This document shows positions 16,375 to 26,117 of a DNA stretch of 64,000 nt, piece after piece. Position numbers and translations under genes: made by a program. The notes under the pieces are model-generated. The model was not told where the DNA came from, did not search any database, and saw only the letters and a list, made by a program, of their open reading frames with translations. The stretch comes from Micromonospora lupini. GTDB lineage: Bacteria > Actinomycetota > Actinomycetes > Mycobacteriales > Micromonosporaceae. Each line of letters begins with the position of its first letter. The stretch's first letter is position 1. Where the stretch lies: the NCBI RefSeq assembly GCF_026342015.1, contig NZ_JAPENL010000001.1, positions 372,001 to 436,000 of the forward strand, given 5' to 3'.

Positions 16375-17744
16375 GCCCTGGCGCAGCAGGTCGACAGGGA
16401 TCATCCCGAACGGCGTGTTGACAGTCGCGCCGCCGTAGTTGATCGGCGGACGGGTGCCGGCCCGCCACGCGGCGGCCACCACCCCGACCGCCAGCGTCGG
16501 CGCCAGCCAGGTCGGACCGGCGTCGAGGGTCGGCAGGCTCGGCAGGGTCAGCAGCCACCACAGGCCCGCGCCGACCGCCGGCACCGCCACGTGGATTCCG
16601 CGTAGCGCCGCGTCGCTGCCACCGAGCGCCCGACGCAGCCCGGGTGACCGGCTGACCGCCCGCAGGCCGCCGGTGAGCCGGTCGGTGGCGACGTAGGCGA
16701 ACACGACCTGCGTCGCCCCGGCGAGCCCCGGCAGAGCGAGCGCGGCGGCGTACTGGACGCCGATCAGCCCGGCCCAGATCAGCAGGGCGCTGGGGTGGCG
16801 GCGCAGCCGGCGTACGTCGGCCTGCAGCAGCGCCCACCACGCCGGACCGGGCCGGAAGCGGCGGCTGCGGACCCGGCCGATGCGCCGCCAGCGCCTGCTC
16901 TCCACCAGGCTGGTGAGCATGCTCGGGTCGAGCAGGATCGTGGCCGTCGCGGCGGCGTTGGCGAACTGCGCGCCTGTCGTCAGCGTGGCCCGGTCCACCC
17001 GGGGCAGCGACCGCACGGCGCGGATCGTGCCGAGGACCGCGAGGGGCACCCCGACGGCGACGAGCGCGCCGGTCGGCAGCGCCGCAGGCCGGGGCAGCGC
17101 CTCGCCGAGGCGACCGACGATCACCACAACTGTCGCGACGACGGCGGCCGCCGCCATCGGCGCCGCCCCGACCACGGTCGGCCAGCGGCGGCCCGACCTG
17201 CTGCTCTGGGCGACGACGCTCAGGGCGAGCGCGGCGGCGCCCCACCCGGCACCGGCCGCCGCGGCCCAGCCCACGGCGCCCAGGTCGGTGACGCCGCCCA
17301 GCACGGCCACGGCCACCGCGAGCAGCGCCGTACCGGCCGCCGCGCCCGCCAGCAGGACGCCGAGGCGCGGCGCCAGCCAGGCCCGCCTGTCGACCGGGGC
17401 GCTTGTCACCCAGCTCTGGGTGGCCGGCGTGACAAGCAGCGGGCCGAGCGCGCGCAGACCCCGCCAGGCGAGCCCCGCGCCGGCCAGCAGCGCGGCCACC
17501 GCCAGCCACCAGCGCACCCCCTCGTCGGCCCGGCCGACGGTGGGGGAGACCAGCACGTCGCGGCTGGCGCTGACCGCGAACCAGCCGTACATGCCCACGA
17601 AGAGCACGACGACGTACGCGTCGCCAAGCACGTCGCCGAGGGAGTGCTCGTGGTGGCGGCGGCGGGCCCGGCGCAGGTGTGTGCGCACCTGCCGGGCGGT
17701 GGGTAGCCCGGCGGGCGTCTCGGCGATCGTGGCCGGCGCGGCGC

Positions 17745-17748
<4 letters not shown>
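16318..17748 (-). CDS. DUF6297-type polytopic membrane protein, ABC permease partner
   Basis: 476 residues with about 10-12 hydrophobic helices and a charged N-terminus (HLRRARRRHHEHSLGDVLGD). The pattern fits DUF6297, a family found beside ABC ATPases in actinobacteria and presumed to be the membrane half of an exporter. The GTG start at 17746-17748 overlaps the ATPase stop as GTGA, so the two are coupled. No substrate can be inferred. Its 3' end runs 57 bases into the convergent MocR gene. Confidence 0.8.
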
Positions 17749-18368
<620 letters not shown>

Positions 18369-18413
18369 ACACTCTCCCAGACCCGCGCCACCGGCCAACG
18401 TGAGCGATGGACA

Positions 18414-20819
18414 TCACGCCGGCTCGGCGGGGCCTGCCGCTCGGGGGCCGGCCGGCGGCGGGTCGGCGTCGTGCTCCAGGCGGTCGTCCGCGGCGGCCAG
18501 CGCCCGGTCGTCGTCGACCTCCTCGGCCACCGTCGCCGCGTCCGCCCAGAGCCGCCGCGCCTCGGCCCCGTCGCCGAGCGCGGCGGCGGCGTCGCCCAGG
18601 TACAGCAGTGTGCGGCCCAGCCCCGCAGTGGGCCGGGTCTCGGCCCGCAGCCGCCGGCTCTCGGCCAGCAGCTCGTACGCCGCCCGCGCCTGCCCCGGCG
18701 TGCTGGTCAGCAGCGTCGCGCCGGCGTTGAGCAGCGCGGCGGCGCGGCTGGTCGGGTCGTTCACCGACTCGTACTCGCGCAGGGCGGCCCGCCACGCCTG
18801 CGCCGCGTCCAGGTGCTCGCCGAGGGTCGCGTGCACGAGCACCAGGTTGGTAAGCGCCGCCGCGTAGCCGCGCGCGTCACCTACCGAGCGGAACGTGTTC
18901 GCCGCCCGCACCAGGTGGTGGTGGGCGGTGTCCAGCTCGCCCCGGGCCAGTTGCGCCGCGCCCAGGCCCAGGTCGGTGAGGGCGTGCCCGGACCGGTCCG
19001 CGGACGAGCGGTGCCGGCGGGACAGCTCCAGATGCTCCACCGCGTCGTCGAGCTGCCCGAGGTCGAGCAGGGCCAGGCCGAGGTTCATCCGCGCCTGGGC
19101 GGTGCCGCGTCGCCCGCGTTCGGCCACCGCGAGGGTGAGCGCCGCCGCCGCGCCCTGCGGGTCGTGCCGACGCCGGCGCAGCACACCCAGCTCGTTGTGC
19201 GCCCACCCGGCGATCTCCGGCCGGTCGTCGGCGGTCGGGGTGGCCAGGACCGTGCGGCAGACCTGCTCCCACTCGTCGAGCCGCTCGACGTGCGCGAGCC
19301 ACCCGCACAGCGCCACGGCCAACCGGAACCACCACCGGCGGACCCGCCGGGGCAGCGTCTCGGCCGCGCCGGCCGGCACCCGGACCACCGCCAGCAGCAA
19401 CTCCTGGTGCAGGTCGAACCAGCCGTACGGGTCGTCGTCGAGCGGCAGTGACCATTCCCGGTCCGGTGGGGAGCCGAGCACGGCCAGGTTGGCCGCGTGT
19501 CGTTCGGCCCGGCGGGCCAGGTGCCGGGTCAGCCGGGCCTGCGCGGCGACCCGGGAGCGGGCCGGCTCGGCGTCGCGCAGGTGCAGCCGGGCGTTCGCGG
19601 CGAGCAGCGGACGGACCTCGTACCTGTCGCCCGGCGCCCCGATGACGAACGCGGCGGCGGCCAACTGGTCGAGGAGCGCTGTCACCCGCTCGGGGTGGCG
19701 GCGAGCCAGCGCGGCGATTGTCGGCCGGTCCACCGGGGCGGGCGCCAGCGACATCAGTCGGTACAACCGGCGGGCCTCGCGGGTCAACGCCCGATAGGCG
19801 GTGTCCCGTTCGGTGACGAGCTGGGCCGCCGGCGAGACGGCGACGCGCTGGTGCGGCGGGGTACGCACCGCACGGCGCAGCGCGTCCAGCACGTCGGAGT
19901 GCCGCCAGCCGTGCTGGGCGGTGCGGTAGCCGAGCGCCCGCACGGTGCGGGGCTGTCGCCCGCACAGGTCGACGATCTCGCGTACCGCCGGGTCGGTGCG
20001 CGGGTCCGCGCGGCGGATCCGGGCGGCCGGCGCGGCCCCACCGGCCGCCGCGAACAGCTCGACCGCCTCGTCCGGGCCGGGCTCGGCGAGCCAGTGCTCC
20101 ACGACCCCGTTGAGACCGCTGAGCGCGGGGCCGCCGGCCAGCAGCAGTCGGCAGGTGCGGGCGGTCGGCGGCAGCAGCGCGCGGACCTGCTCGGGACGGT
20201 CGACGTTGTCCAGCACCAGCAGGATCTTGCGACCGTCGAGCTTGCGGCGCAGCGCGGCGGCTGCGGCCGCGAGGGCGTCCGGGCGGCCCGACGTCGGCGG
20301 CGCGGTGCCCAGGACGCCCGCCAGCGCGGTGAGCACCTGCCGCGCGGAGCGGGGACGACCGCCGCGGCGCAGGTCGAAGTGGTATTGCCCGTCCGGGAAG
20401 TCGTCCCGGAGCAGGTTCGCCGCCTGGACGGCGCAGGCGGACGTGCCCACCGCCCGCCGGCCCAGCACCGCCACGGCGTGCTCGCGGGCGAGCAGGTCGA
20501 GCACCGCCTGGACGTGCTCGTCCCGGCCGGCGAACCCGGCGGTGTACGGCAGGGTGGGCACGTCGGTCGGCGGTGCGGTGACGACGTCGGTGGGCTCCGG
20601 GGCGGTCTCCCGGACGGCACGACGTCGGCGCAGCTCGAACACCACGAAACCCAGGCCGCCGAGGACCGCCACCACGATGCTCGCCGGGCCGAGCACGCTT
20701 GCCGCGAACTCGGACAGCAGGTTGCTGGCCAGGTTGCCGAACACCCCGCTGAGCAGGGTGCCGATCGTCACGAGCACCGGCCAGCGCGGCAGCCGGCCGT
20801 TACCGGTGGGGCCCGTCAC
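18414..20819 (-). CDS. Membrane-anchored STAND (NB-ARC-like) TPR protein with degenerate P-loop
   Basis: 801 residues. Two N-terminal transmembrane helices (about 14-62) are followed by an NB-ARC-like module: FAGRDEHVQAVLDLLA (97-111), a Walker A-like GRRAVGTSA (120-128) in which the usual Lys is Thr, and Walker B KILLVLDNVD (198-207). A helical middle region leads into a C-terminal array of tetratricopeptide-like repeats (about 480-770; NELGVLRRRRHDPQGAAAAL, ARMNLGLALLDLGQLDDAVE). STAND proteins are signal-sensing switches; here nucleotide hydrolysis is doubtful. The GTG start overlaps the permease stop as GTGA, so it is an integral member of the transporter-like operon. Confidence 0.85.
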   Translation of the reverse strand: MTGPTGNGRLPRWPVLVTIGTLLSGVFGNLASNLLSEFAASVLGPASIVVAVLGGLGFVVFELRRRRAVRETAPEPTDVVTAPPTDVPTLPYTAGFAGRDEHVQAVLDLLAREHAVAVLGRRAVGTSACAVQAANLLRDDFPDGQYHFDLRRGGRPRSARQVLTALAGVLGTAPPTSGRPDALAAAAAALRRKLDGRKILLVLDNVDRPEQVRALLPPTARTCRLLLAGGPALSGLNGVVEHWLAEPGPDEAVELFAAAGGAAPAARIRRADPRTDPAVREIVDLCGRQPRTVRALGYRTAQHGWRHSDVLDALRRAVRTPPHQRVAVSPAAQLVTERDTAYRALTREARRLYRLMSLAPAPVDRPTIAALARRHPERVTALLDQLAAAAFVIGAPGDRYEVRPLLAANARLHLRDAEPARSRVAAQARLTRHLARRAERHAANLAVLGSPPDREWSLPLDDDPYGWFDLHQELLLAVVRVPAGAAETLPRRVRRWWFRLAVALCGWLAHVERLDEWEQVCRTVLATPTADDRPEIAGWAHNELGVLRRRRHDPQGAAAALTLAVAERGRRGTAQARMNLGLALLDLGQLDDAVEHLELSRRHRSSADRSGHALTDLGLGAAQLARGELDTAHHHLVRAANTFRSVGDARGYAAALTNLVLVHATLGEHLDAAQAWRAALREYESVNDPTSRAAALLNAGATLLTSTPGQARAAYELLAESRRLRAETRPTAGLGRTLLYLGDAAAALGDGAEARRLWADAATVAEEVDDDRALAAADDRLEHDADPPPAGPRAAGPAEPA

Positions 20820-22582
20820 CGGACACCCCCGGAGACCAGCCCGGCGACGAGCTGCCGTCGGGCGAGCACCATCAGCAGCACCGGGAGCACCGAGGCGAGC
20901 ACCGAGCTGGCGGCCAGGACCCCGCTGTTGGACACGAAGCCGCGGCCCTCGGCGGCCAGGAACGGCCCGATCGGGGTGGCCTCCGGCCCGCTGAACACCA
21001 GGCCCACCGCCAGGTCGTTCCAGACCTGGACGAACTCCAGCACGGAGACGGCGATCACGGCCGGCAGGTTGTGCCGGGCCAGCCGGTGCAGGGTGCCCCA
21101 CCAGCGCCGCCCGCCCAGTCGGGCGCCCCGCACCTGCTCGGCAGGCAGGTCGGCGAACGCGTTGCGCAGCACCAGCACCGCGAACGGCACCCCCAGCGCC
21201 ACGTGCACCAGGGCCAGCCCGCGGGAGGTGCCGGAGGAGAGCACCACGCCGAGCACCTCGTTGACCGGCCCGGCGATCACCTGCACCGGGACGACGGTGG
21301 CGGCCATCAGCAGCAGCCCGGTCGCCTGCGCGGCCGGCCCGGTAAGCCACGCCAGCGGGTACGCGGCCAGCAGCGCGACCACGAGCACCGTGGCGGTGAC
21401 GACTGTCGCCAGCAGCAGCGTGAAGCCCAGCGCCCGCCACAGCTCGTCACCGCCGAGCAGCGCCGCGTAGGAGCCCGTACCGGGCGGGGCCGACCACCAG
21501 CCGCGCGCGGCGGCGTCCACCTGCCCGTGCGCGGAGGTCGCCACGAGCACCACCAGCGGGATCAGCCAGACCACCGCGCCGCCCGCGGCGAGCAGCCGGA
21601 ACAGTCGTCGCGGCGGCGTCGTCGGTGCGGGCCCGGGTGTCGCCTCGACGCGGGGCGGCGGCCACGCCTGGCGGACGAAGAATGCCGCCACCAGCATCCC
21701 GGCGACCACCGCCACCAGCCAGACGACGCCGAGCGCGGCGCCCTGCCCGGTGGTGGTGCCGCCCGAGGTCTGCCAGACCCGCAGCGCGAGCACCGCCGCG
21801 TCGTCGCGGACCGACCCGGGCGTCATGACGAGGATCAGGTCGAAGGTCCGGCTGGTGCCGAGCGCCACCAGCGCGAACACCACCGCGACGGTCCGCAGCA
21901 GCAGCGGACGCCACTGCGCGTCCCACAGCACGTGTCGTCGTCCGCCGCCGTAGGCGCGGACCGCGTCGGCCAGGCTCGGCGGCAGCCGGTCCAGTGCGGC
22001 CCGGAAGACCAGCACGGCCAGACCCACCCACGCCCAGACGAACGCCGACATCAGCGCCACCGTGACCAGGCCCGGCCCGAGCAGTTGCGGCGCGTCGTCG
22101 GCCGAGCGGCCGGTCAGCCGCGTGGCGAGCAGGGTGGCCAGGCCCCGGGTCGGGTCGGGGTCGTACATGAGGCGAAAGGTCACCCCGGTGACGACAAGGG
22201 GCAACGCCACAGGCACCAGCAGGATCAGGCGGACCAGCCCACCCTCCTCGGAGCGGCGGGACGCCACGGCGAACAGGTAGCCCAGCGCCGTCACCACCGC
22301 CGGCACCAGGACCGCCCACAGCACTGTCCGGCCGACCACCGCGCCGGTGCCGGGCGCGGCGAGCGCGGCGCGGAAGTGCTCCGCGCCGACCCAGCGACCG
22401 TCGGTGGTGACGCTGGCGTGCAGCGTGCGCAGCACCGGCCACAGCACCAGCGCGCCGAGCAGCAGCACGGCCGGCAGCAGCAGCGCGGAGGTCGCGCCGG
22501 CCGCCGGGTAGGCCCGACCGCGCCGTGGCGGGCCTACGTCGTCGAGCACCGCCAGCTCACCGAGCACCTTGACCTGGCTCAT
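20816..22582 (-). CDS. Fused double ABC permease, sugar (MalF-MalG) type
   Basis: 588 residues containing two permease domains in one chain, about twice the usual length. Domain 1 (about 25-320) ends with an EAA-like loop SLADAVRAYGGGRRHVLWDA; domain 2 (about 325-588) has the EAA-like loop EQVRGARLGGRRWWGTLHRL. Carbohydrate-uptake (CUT1) permeases are normally two proteins, so the fusion is unusual. The ATG at 22580-22582 overlaps the stop of the binding-protein gene (ATGA), and the stop overlaps the STAND gene start (GTGA). Substrate unknown. Confidence 0.88.
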   Translation of the reverse strand: MSQVKVLGELAVLDDVGPPRRGRAYPAAGATSALLLPAVLLLGALVLWPVLRTLHASVTTDGRWVGAEHFRAALAAPGTGAVVGRTVLWAVLVPAVVTALGYLFAVASRRSEEGGLVRLILLVPVALPLVVTGVTFRLMYDPDPTRGLATLLATRLTGRSADDAPQLLGPGLVTVALMSAFVWAWVGLAVLVFRAALDRLPPSLADAVRAYGGGRRHVLWDAQWRPLLLRTVAVVFALVALGTSRTFDLILVMTPGSVRDDAAVLALRVWQTSGGTTTGQGAALGVVWLVAVVAGMLVAAFFVRQAWPPPRVEATPGPAPTTPPRRLFRLLAAGGAVVWLIPLVVLVATSAHGQVDAAARGWWSAPPGTGSYAALLGGDELWRALGFTLLLATVVTATVLVVALLAAYPLAWLTGPAAQATGLLLMAATVVPVQVIAGPVNEVLGVVLSSGTSRGLALVHVALGVPFAVLVLRNAFADLPAEQVRGARLGGRRWWGTLHRLARHNLPAVIAVSVLEFVQVWNDLAVGLVFSGPEATPIGPFLAAEGRGFVSNSGVLAASSVLASVLPVLLMVLARRQLVAGLVSGGVR

Positions 22583-23856
22583 CGGCCACCGCCCGCGTCG
22601 CGGGCCGCCGCCGCGAGCTGCCCGGTGGCCCGGCGAACCGCCGCACCGGCGGACACACCGTCGGTGACGTCGGAGAAGAAGTCCTGCATGATCCGCCAGA
22701 TGCCGACCCCGTCGGAGCCGGTGAACGCCCCGGGCAGTTGGTCGGAGAGGTCGAAGTGCAGGGTGTCGGGGCCGCGCATCTCGCGGGCCAGTTGGCGACG
22801 GACCGGGTCGGCGTAGTCGGTGAGCGCGATTGTGGTGTTCGGCGACAGGTAGCCGCCGGCGCGCAGCCAGGGCCGGAACGAGTCGGCCCTGGTCAGCCAC
22901 TCGACCAGCTCCACCCCACCCCGGGCGTCGGCGAACACCACCGCCACGTCCCCGCCCACGATCAGCGCGCCGGCACCGGTGCCGGCGCTCGGGAACCGGA
23001 AGGTGACCGGCTCCTCCGGGCCGCTCCGGAACCGGCCGACCACCTCGGCGGTGAAGTCGGCCTCGAAGACCATCACCGCCCGTCGGGAGCGCACCACCTG
23101 GATCACCGACTCCTCGTACTGGGTGAGCAGGGCACGCCGGCCGCCGCCGGGGAAGGCGCCGTCGACGCTCCACAGCTCGGCGAGCCGGTCCAGGGTGTCG
23201 CGCACCGGCCGGCCCTGCCAGTCGGCGTCCGGCCCGGCGAGGGCGTCGTAGGCGCTCGGCGCGAGGTCGGCAAGCACGTTCTCGAACCAGTCGGTGAGCA
23301 CCCACCCGTCGGCCGCGCCGATCGCCAGCGGCGCCGGGCCGTCGCCGCGTCGGGCGAGCGCGCCGAGGCGGCGGGTCAACGAGACCAGCTCGTCCCAGCT
23401 GGTCGGCTGCTCGGGCAGCATCGAGGGCAGGTGCCAGACCAGTGACTTGTGCGCGGCCTTCACCCAGACGCCGTAGCGCTGACCGCCGGTCAGCAGCAGG
23501 TCGCTGAGCCCGATGGGCACCGCGTACTCCGTCGAGGGGCGCACCGGGCGCAGCCAACCCCGCGCGGCGTACTCCGTCACCAGGCCGGGACGCGACAGGA
23601 TCGCCACGTCCGGCGAGGTGCCCGCGAGGTGTCGGGCGCGCAGGAACGCGTCGATGTCGTTGCCGGCGCTGACCACGCGTACCGGGTCGGGATAGGTGGC
23701 CACGACCTCGCGGAAGCGGTCCAGCTCGCTGCCGCTCCACACCACCGCCACCTGCACCGAGCGGCCGCCGCCGGCACACCCGGCCGCGGTCGCCGTCGCG
23801 CCGGCCGCGGCGGCGCGCAGCAGCGTACGCCGGGTGACCCGGCCTGCGGGCGTCAC
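22579..23856 (-). CDS. ABC-type solute-binding lipoprotein, sugar family, Tat signal
   Basis: 425 residues. The N-terminus (VTRRTLLRAAAAGATATAAG followed by Cys) combines a twin-arginine motif and a lipobox, so it is probably exported folded and lipid-anchored. The mature part has the extracellular solute-binding type 1 layout, including AGNDIDAFLRARHLAGTSPDV near the start and a C-terminal FTGSDGVGIWRIMQDFFSDV. The ligand is unknown; sequence context (CUT1-type permease) suggests a sugar but this is weak. GTG start overlapping the degenerate ATPase stop (GTGA). Confidence 0.88.
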   Translation of the reverse strand: MTPAGRVTRRTLLRAAAAGATATAAGCAGGGRSVQVAVVWSGSELDRFREVVATYPDPVRVVSAGNDIDAFLRARHLAGTSPDVAILSRPGLVTEYAARGWLRPVRPSTEYAVPIGLSDLLLTGGQRYGVWVKAAHKSLVWHLPSMLPEQPTSWDELVSLTRRLGALARRGDGPAPLAIGAADGWVLTDWFENVLADLAPSAYDALAGPDADWQGRPVRDTLDRLAELWSVDGAFPGGGRRALLTQYEESVIQVVRSRRAVMVFEADFTAEVVGRFRSGPEEPVTFRFPSAGTGAGALIVGGDVAVVFADARGGVELVEWLTRADSFRPWLRAGGYLSPNTTIALTDYADPVRRQLAREMRGPDTLHFDLSDQLPGAFTGSDGVGIWRIMQDFFSDVTDGVSAGAAVRRATGQLAAAARDAGGGR

Positions 23857-24485
23857 CGCAGCGCCTCGTCGGGCTCGGTGACCAGCTCGTGGTGGCGGGG
23901 GATCTCGGCGAGCGTGGCCGGGTCGGCGGTGCAGACGAGCACGGCCACCCCGGGCGCGTCCGGCGGCGCGAGTCGGGGCAGCAGGTCACCGAGGCGACTG
24001 CCGCCGGACGGGTCGACGGGCAGGTCGACCACGAGCACCTCGGGCAGGCAGACCGCCGCCCGGGCCAGCGCCACCCGGAACCGTTGGGCGTCGGAGAGCA
24101 GGTGTGGCAGTAGGGCCAGCGTCGGGGCCAGCTCCAGCCGGTCCACCACTGTCGCCGTCCAGTCGTCGGCCACCTCGTGCACCCGTTCGCGTTTGCGCTG
24201 GCCGTACTCGATGTTGCGGCGCACGGTGAGCTGCGGCAGCAGCGCGCCGCCGGCGGGCACGTAGCCGATCTGCCGGCGCGGCGGGGCGAGGGCCGTCACG
24301 TCCCGGTCACCCACCATGATCCGCCCGGTGACCGGTGCGGCGAGCCCGGCGAGGACCCGCGCCACGGCCGTGCCGACCCGGGGCGGCGCGACCAGGGCGA
24401 CAGTCGCGCCGGACGGGACGTCGAGGGTCACCGGCCCGGTGCCGGGGACGGCGACCAGTGCGCGTAGTCGTAACGTGGCCCTCAC
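23853..24485 (-). CDS. Degenerate ABC ATPase-like protein lacking all catalytic residues
   Basis: 210 residues with an ABC ATPase fold pattern but broken active site. Walker A reads APPRVGTAV (33-41), with Thr39 in place of Lys. The Q-loop region is YVPAGGALLPQLTV, lacking Gln. The signature is LLSDAQRFRVAL. Walker B is VLVVDLPVDPSG, with Leu155 in place of the catalytic Glu. The switch His is Ala187 (VCTADPA). It may be a structural or regulatory subunit. The GTG at 24485 directly follows GGAG, so the start is uncertain; GTG at 24521 is an alternative. First of four overlapping genes. Confidence 0.82.
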   Translation of the reverse strand: MRATLRLRALVAVPGTGPVTLDVPSGATVALVAPPRVGTAVARVLAGLAAPVTGRIMVGDRDVTALAPPRRQIGYVPAGGALLPQLTVRRNIEYGQRKRERVHEVADDWTATVVDRLELAPTLALLPHLLSDAQRFRVALARAAVCLPEVLVVDLPVDPSGGSRLGDLLPRLAPPDAPGVAVLVCTADPATLAEIPRHHELVTEPDEALR

Positions 24486-24549
24486 CTCCGGTGACCGCTG
24501 GTGCCCGCCCCAGAGTGGCACACCCTGCCGACAGTCGATGTCCCGCGAT

Positions 24550-24564
24550 CTTCCACTGTGGAAG
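24550..24564. promoter_or_regulatory. Perfect 7-1-7 palindrome upstream of the transporter-like operon
   Basis: CTTCCAC and GTGGAAG flank a single base. It lies between the stop of the WYL regulator (24574) and the start of the degenerate ATPase gene. A perfect short dyad of this type just upstream of an operon is most easily read as a regulator binding site; a weak terminator for the WYL gene is the alternative. Confidence 0.4.
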
Positions 24565-24573
24565 CGGCGGTGG

Positions 24574-25593
24574 CTACCGCGTCGGCGGGCCGGAGGGGGC
24601 GTGCGGCGTCTGCTGGTCGCCGGTGGCGTAGAGGGCTGCCAGTCCGGCGGCGGTGGCGGCCAGCCGGTCGCGGAGCGCCACAGGGGTCAACACCTCCACG
24701 TCGGCGCCCAGGCGTAGCAGGTCGCCGTGGGCGTGGGTGAGCGACTCGATCGGCAGGACCGCCGTCACCCAGCCGCGCGCGTCGGGCGGCCCGGCGCTGG
24801 CGTCCACCGCGGACACCACCGGGTCGCTGCCGATCTCCCGCAGCCGCTCCCGGCCGGCGGGGGACAGCCGTACGGTGGCCTCGTCGCGGTGCAGCCGGGC
24901 CCGGAACCGCACCACGTGCTCCCGCCACCAGGTCGGCAGGTCGAAGTCGGCCGGTCGGTCGAACTCCTGCGCCAGCGGGGTCAGCGCGAGGATCTGGTTG
25001 ACCCGGTAGGTCGCCGGCTCGACTCGGCCCGGTCGGGTGGCCACCACGTACCACCGGCCGCCCTTGAGCACCAGGCCGTACGGCTCCAGCACCCGTGTCA
25101 CCTCGCCGCGCCAGCCGCGGTAGCGCACCTCGACGCGCTGCTGCCGCCAGACGGCCTCCGCCGTGCGGGCCAGCTCGGGGGAGGCGTCGCCGTCGGCGTA
25201 CCAACCGGGTGTGTCCAGGTGGAAGCGTTGCGACAGCTGGGTCGCCCGGTCGCGCAGCGGCTCGGGGAGCGCGGCGTGCAGCTTGCGTCGCAGCGCGGCC
25301 ACCACGTCGCCGTCGCCCAGCTCGTCGGCGGGGCCGGGCAGCCCGGCCAGGAAGAGTCGGTCGGCCTCGTCGGCGGTCAGGCCGGTCAGCCGGGTCCGCC
25401 AGCCGTCGACGAGCTGGTAGCCGCCGGCGTGCCCGGCCTCCCCGTAGAGCGGGATGCCGGCGGCGTGCAGCGACTCCACGTCCCGGTAGATGGTGCGCGG
25501 CGAGACCGACAGCCGGTCGGCGAGTTGCGCGGCGGTCAGCCGGCCGTGCGACTGGAGCAGCAGCAGGACGGAGAGAAGTCGACTGGCCCGCAC
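24574..25593 (-). CDS. WYL-domain transcription regulator, YafY/DeoR-like HTH
   Basis: 339 residues. An N-terminal winged helix (LTAAQLADRLSVSPRTIYRDVESL, about 19-42) precedes a WYL domain (about 140-230, with VEVRYRGWRGEVTRVLEPYG and GGRWYVVATRPG) and a C-terminal WCX-like domain. WYL proteins are ligand-responsive, sometimes sensing nucleic acid or nucleotides. TAGTGT on the minus strand ends seven bases before the GTG, indicating leaderless transcription. It is divergent from two small conserved genes 44 bases away and lies just upstream of the transporter-like operon, so either could be its target. Confidence 0.92.
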   Translation of the reverse strand: MRASRLLSVLLLLQSHGRLTAAQLADRLSVSPRTIYRDVESLHAAGIPLYGEAGHAGGYQLVDGWRTRLTGLTADEADRLFLAGLPGPADELGDGDVVAALRRKLHAALPEPLRDRATQLSQRFHLDTPGWYADGDASPELARTAEAVWRQQRVEVRYRGWRGEVTRVLEPYGLVLKGGRWYVVATRPGRVEPATYRVNQILALTPLAQEFDRPADFDLPTWWREHVVRFRARLHRDEATVRLSPAGRERLREIGSDPVVSAVDASAGPPDARGWVTAVLPIESLTHAHGDLLRLGADVEVLTPVALRDRLAATAAGLAALYATGDQQTPHAPSGPPTR

Positions 25594-25637
25594 TTCACTG
25601 ACACTAGCTGTCAGGGGACCGGTTCTACCGTCCCGGC
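25594..25637. promoter_or_regulatory. Overlapping divergent leaderless promoters
   Basis: Only 44 bases separate the WYL regulator from the plus-strand gene. TAGTGT (minus, 25601-25606) and TACCGT (plus, 25626-25631) end 7 and 6 bases before their start codons. Regulator binding here would affect both directions at once. Confidence 0.5.
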
Positions 25638-26117
25638 ATGGCTTTTCGCGACAAGGATCTCCGAACGCCCGGACCGATCACGGTGGACGGTTGGCAGCTC
25701 AAGCGTTACCACATCGACCAGCCGGAGCGGCCCATCGAACCGGAGGTAGAGAAGGCTGCCTACGAGGTGCTGCCGGCGCTGCTGGCCCGCGCGGTGAGTG
25801 ACGGCACCCCGGCCACCGGATGGGTGGTGCTGCACCGGGGCGCGGACACCGGCGCCTACCTCTTGGCGTACACCTGGGTGTGGGACAACGCGCTGCAGGT
25901 GCACATCGCGGTGGCCGGGCAGCCGGTGCTGGACTGCCCGGACGACGACCCGAGCAACTTCGTCGAGCTGGGGCGGCGCGAGGTCGGCTGCGTGTGGGAG
26001 CTGGCGGTGCTGGAGCACGAACGGGCCGCCTGGGTCCGGCACATGCTGACGCCGGAGGCTGCCGACCTGACCGGTTATCTGGACGACACGCGAGCGGAAG
26101 GGCCGGTGGGCCGCTGA
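25638..26117 (+). CDS. Conserved hypothetical protein
   Basis: 159 residues (MAFRDKDLRTPGPITVDGWQ). The sequence is rich in aromatic and hydrophobic residues with no transmembrane segment or signal; GWVVLHRGADTGAYLLAYTW and CVWELAVLEHERAAWVRHML are likely core strands and a helix. I recognise no named domain. It is leaderless (TACCGT six bases upstream) and its stop overlaps the ATG of the next gene as TGATG, so the two form an operon opposite the WYL regulator. Confidence 0.8.
   Translation: MAFRDKDLRTPGPITVDGWQLKRYHIDQPERPIEPEVEKAAYEVLPALLARAVSDGTPATGWVVLHRGADTGAYLLAYTWVWDNALQVHIAVAGQPVLDCPDDDPSNFVELGRREVGCVWELAVLEHERAAWVRHMLTPEAADLTGYLDDTRAEGPVGR

Noticed and set aside
20816..23989. 1057-codon open frame across the permease and binding-protein genes
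   Set aside because: The part beyond 22582 is out of frame with the binding protein and is Arg/Ala-rich noise.
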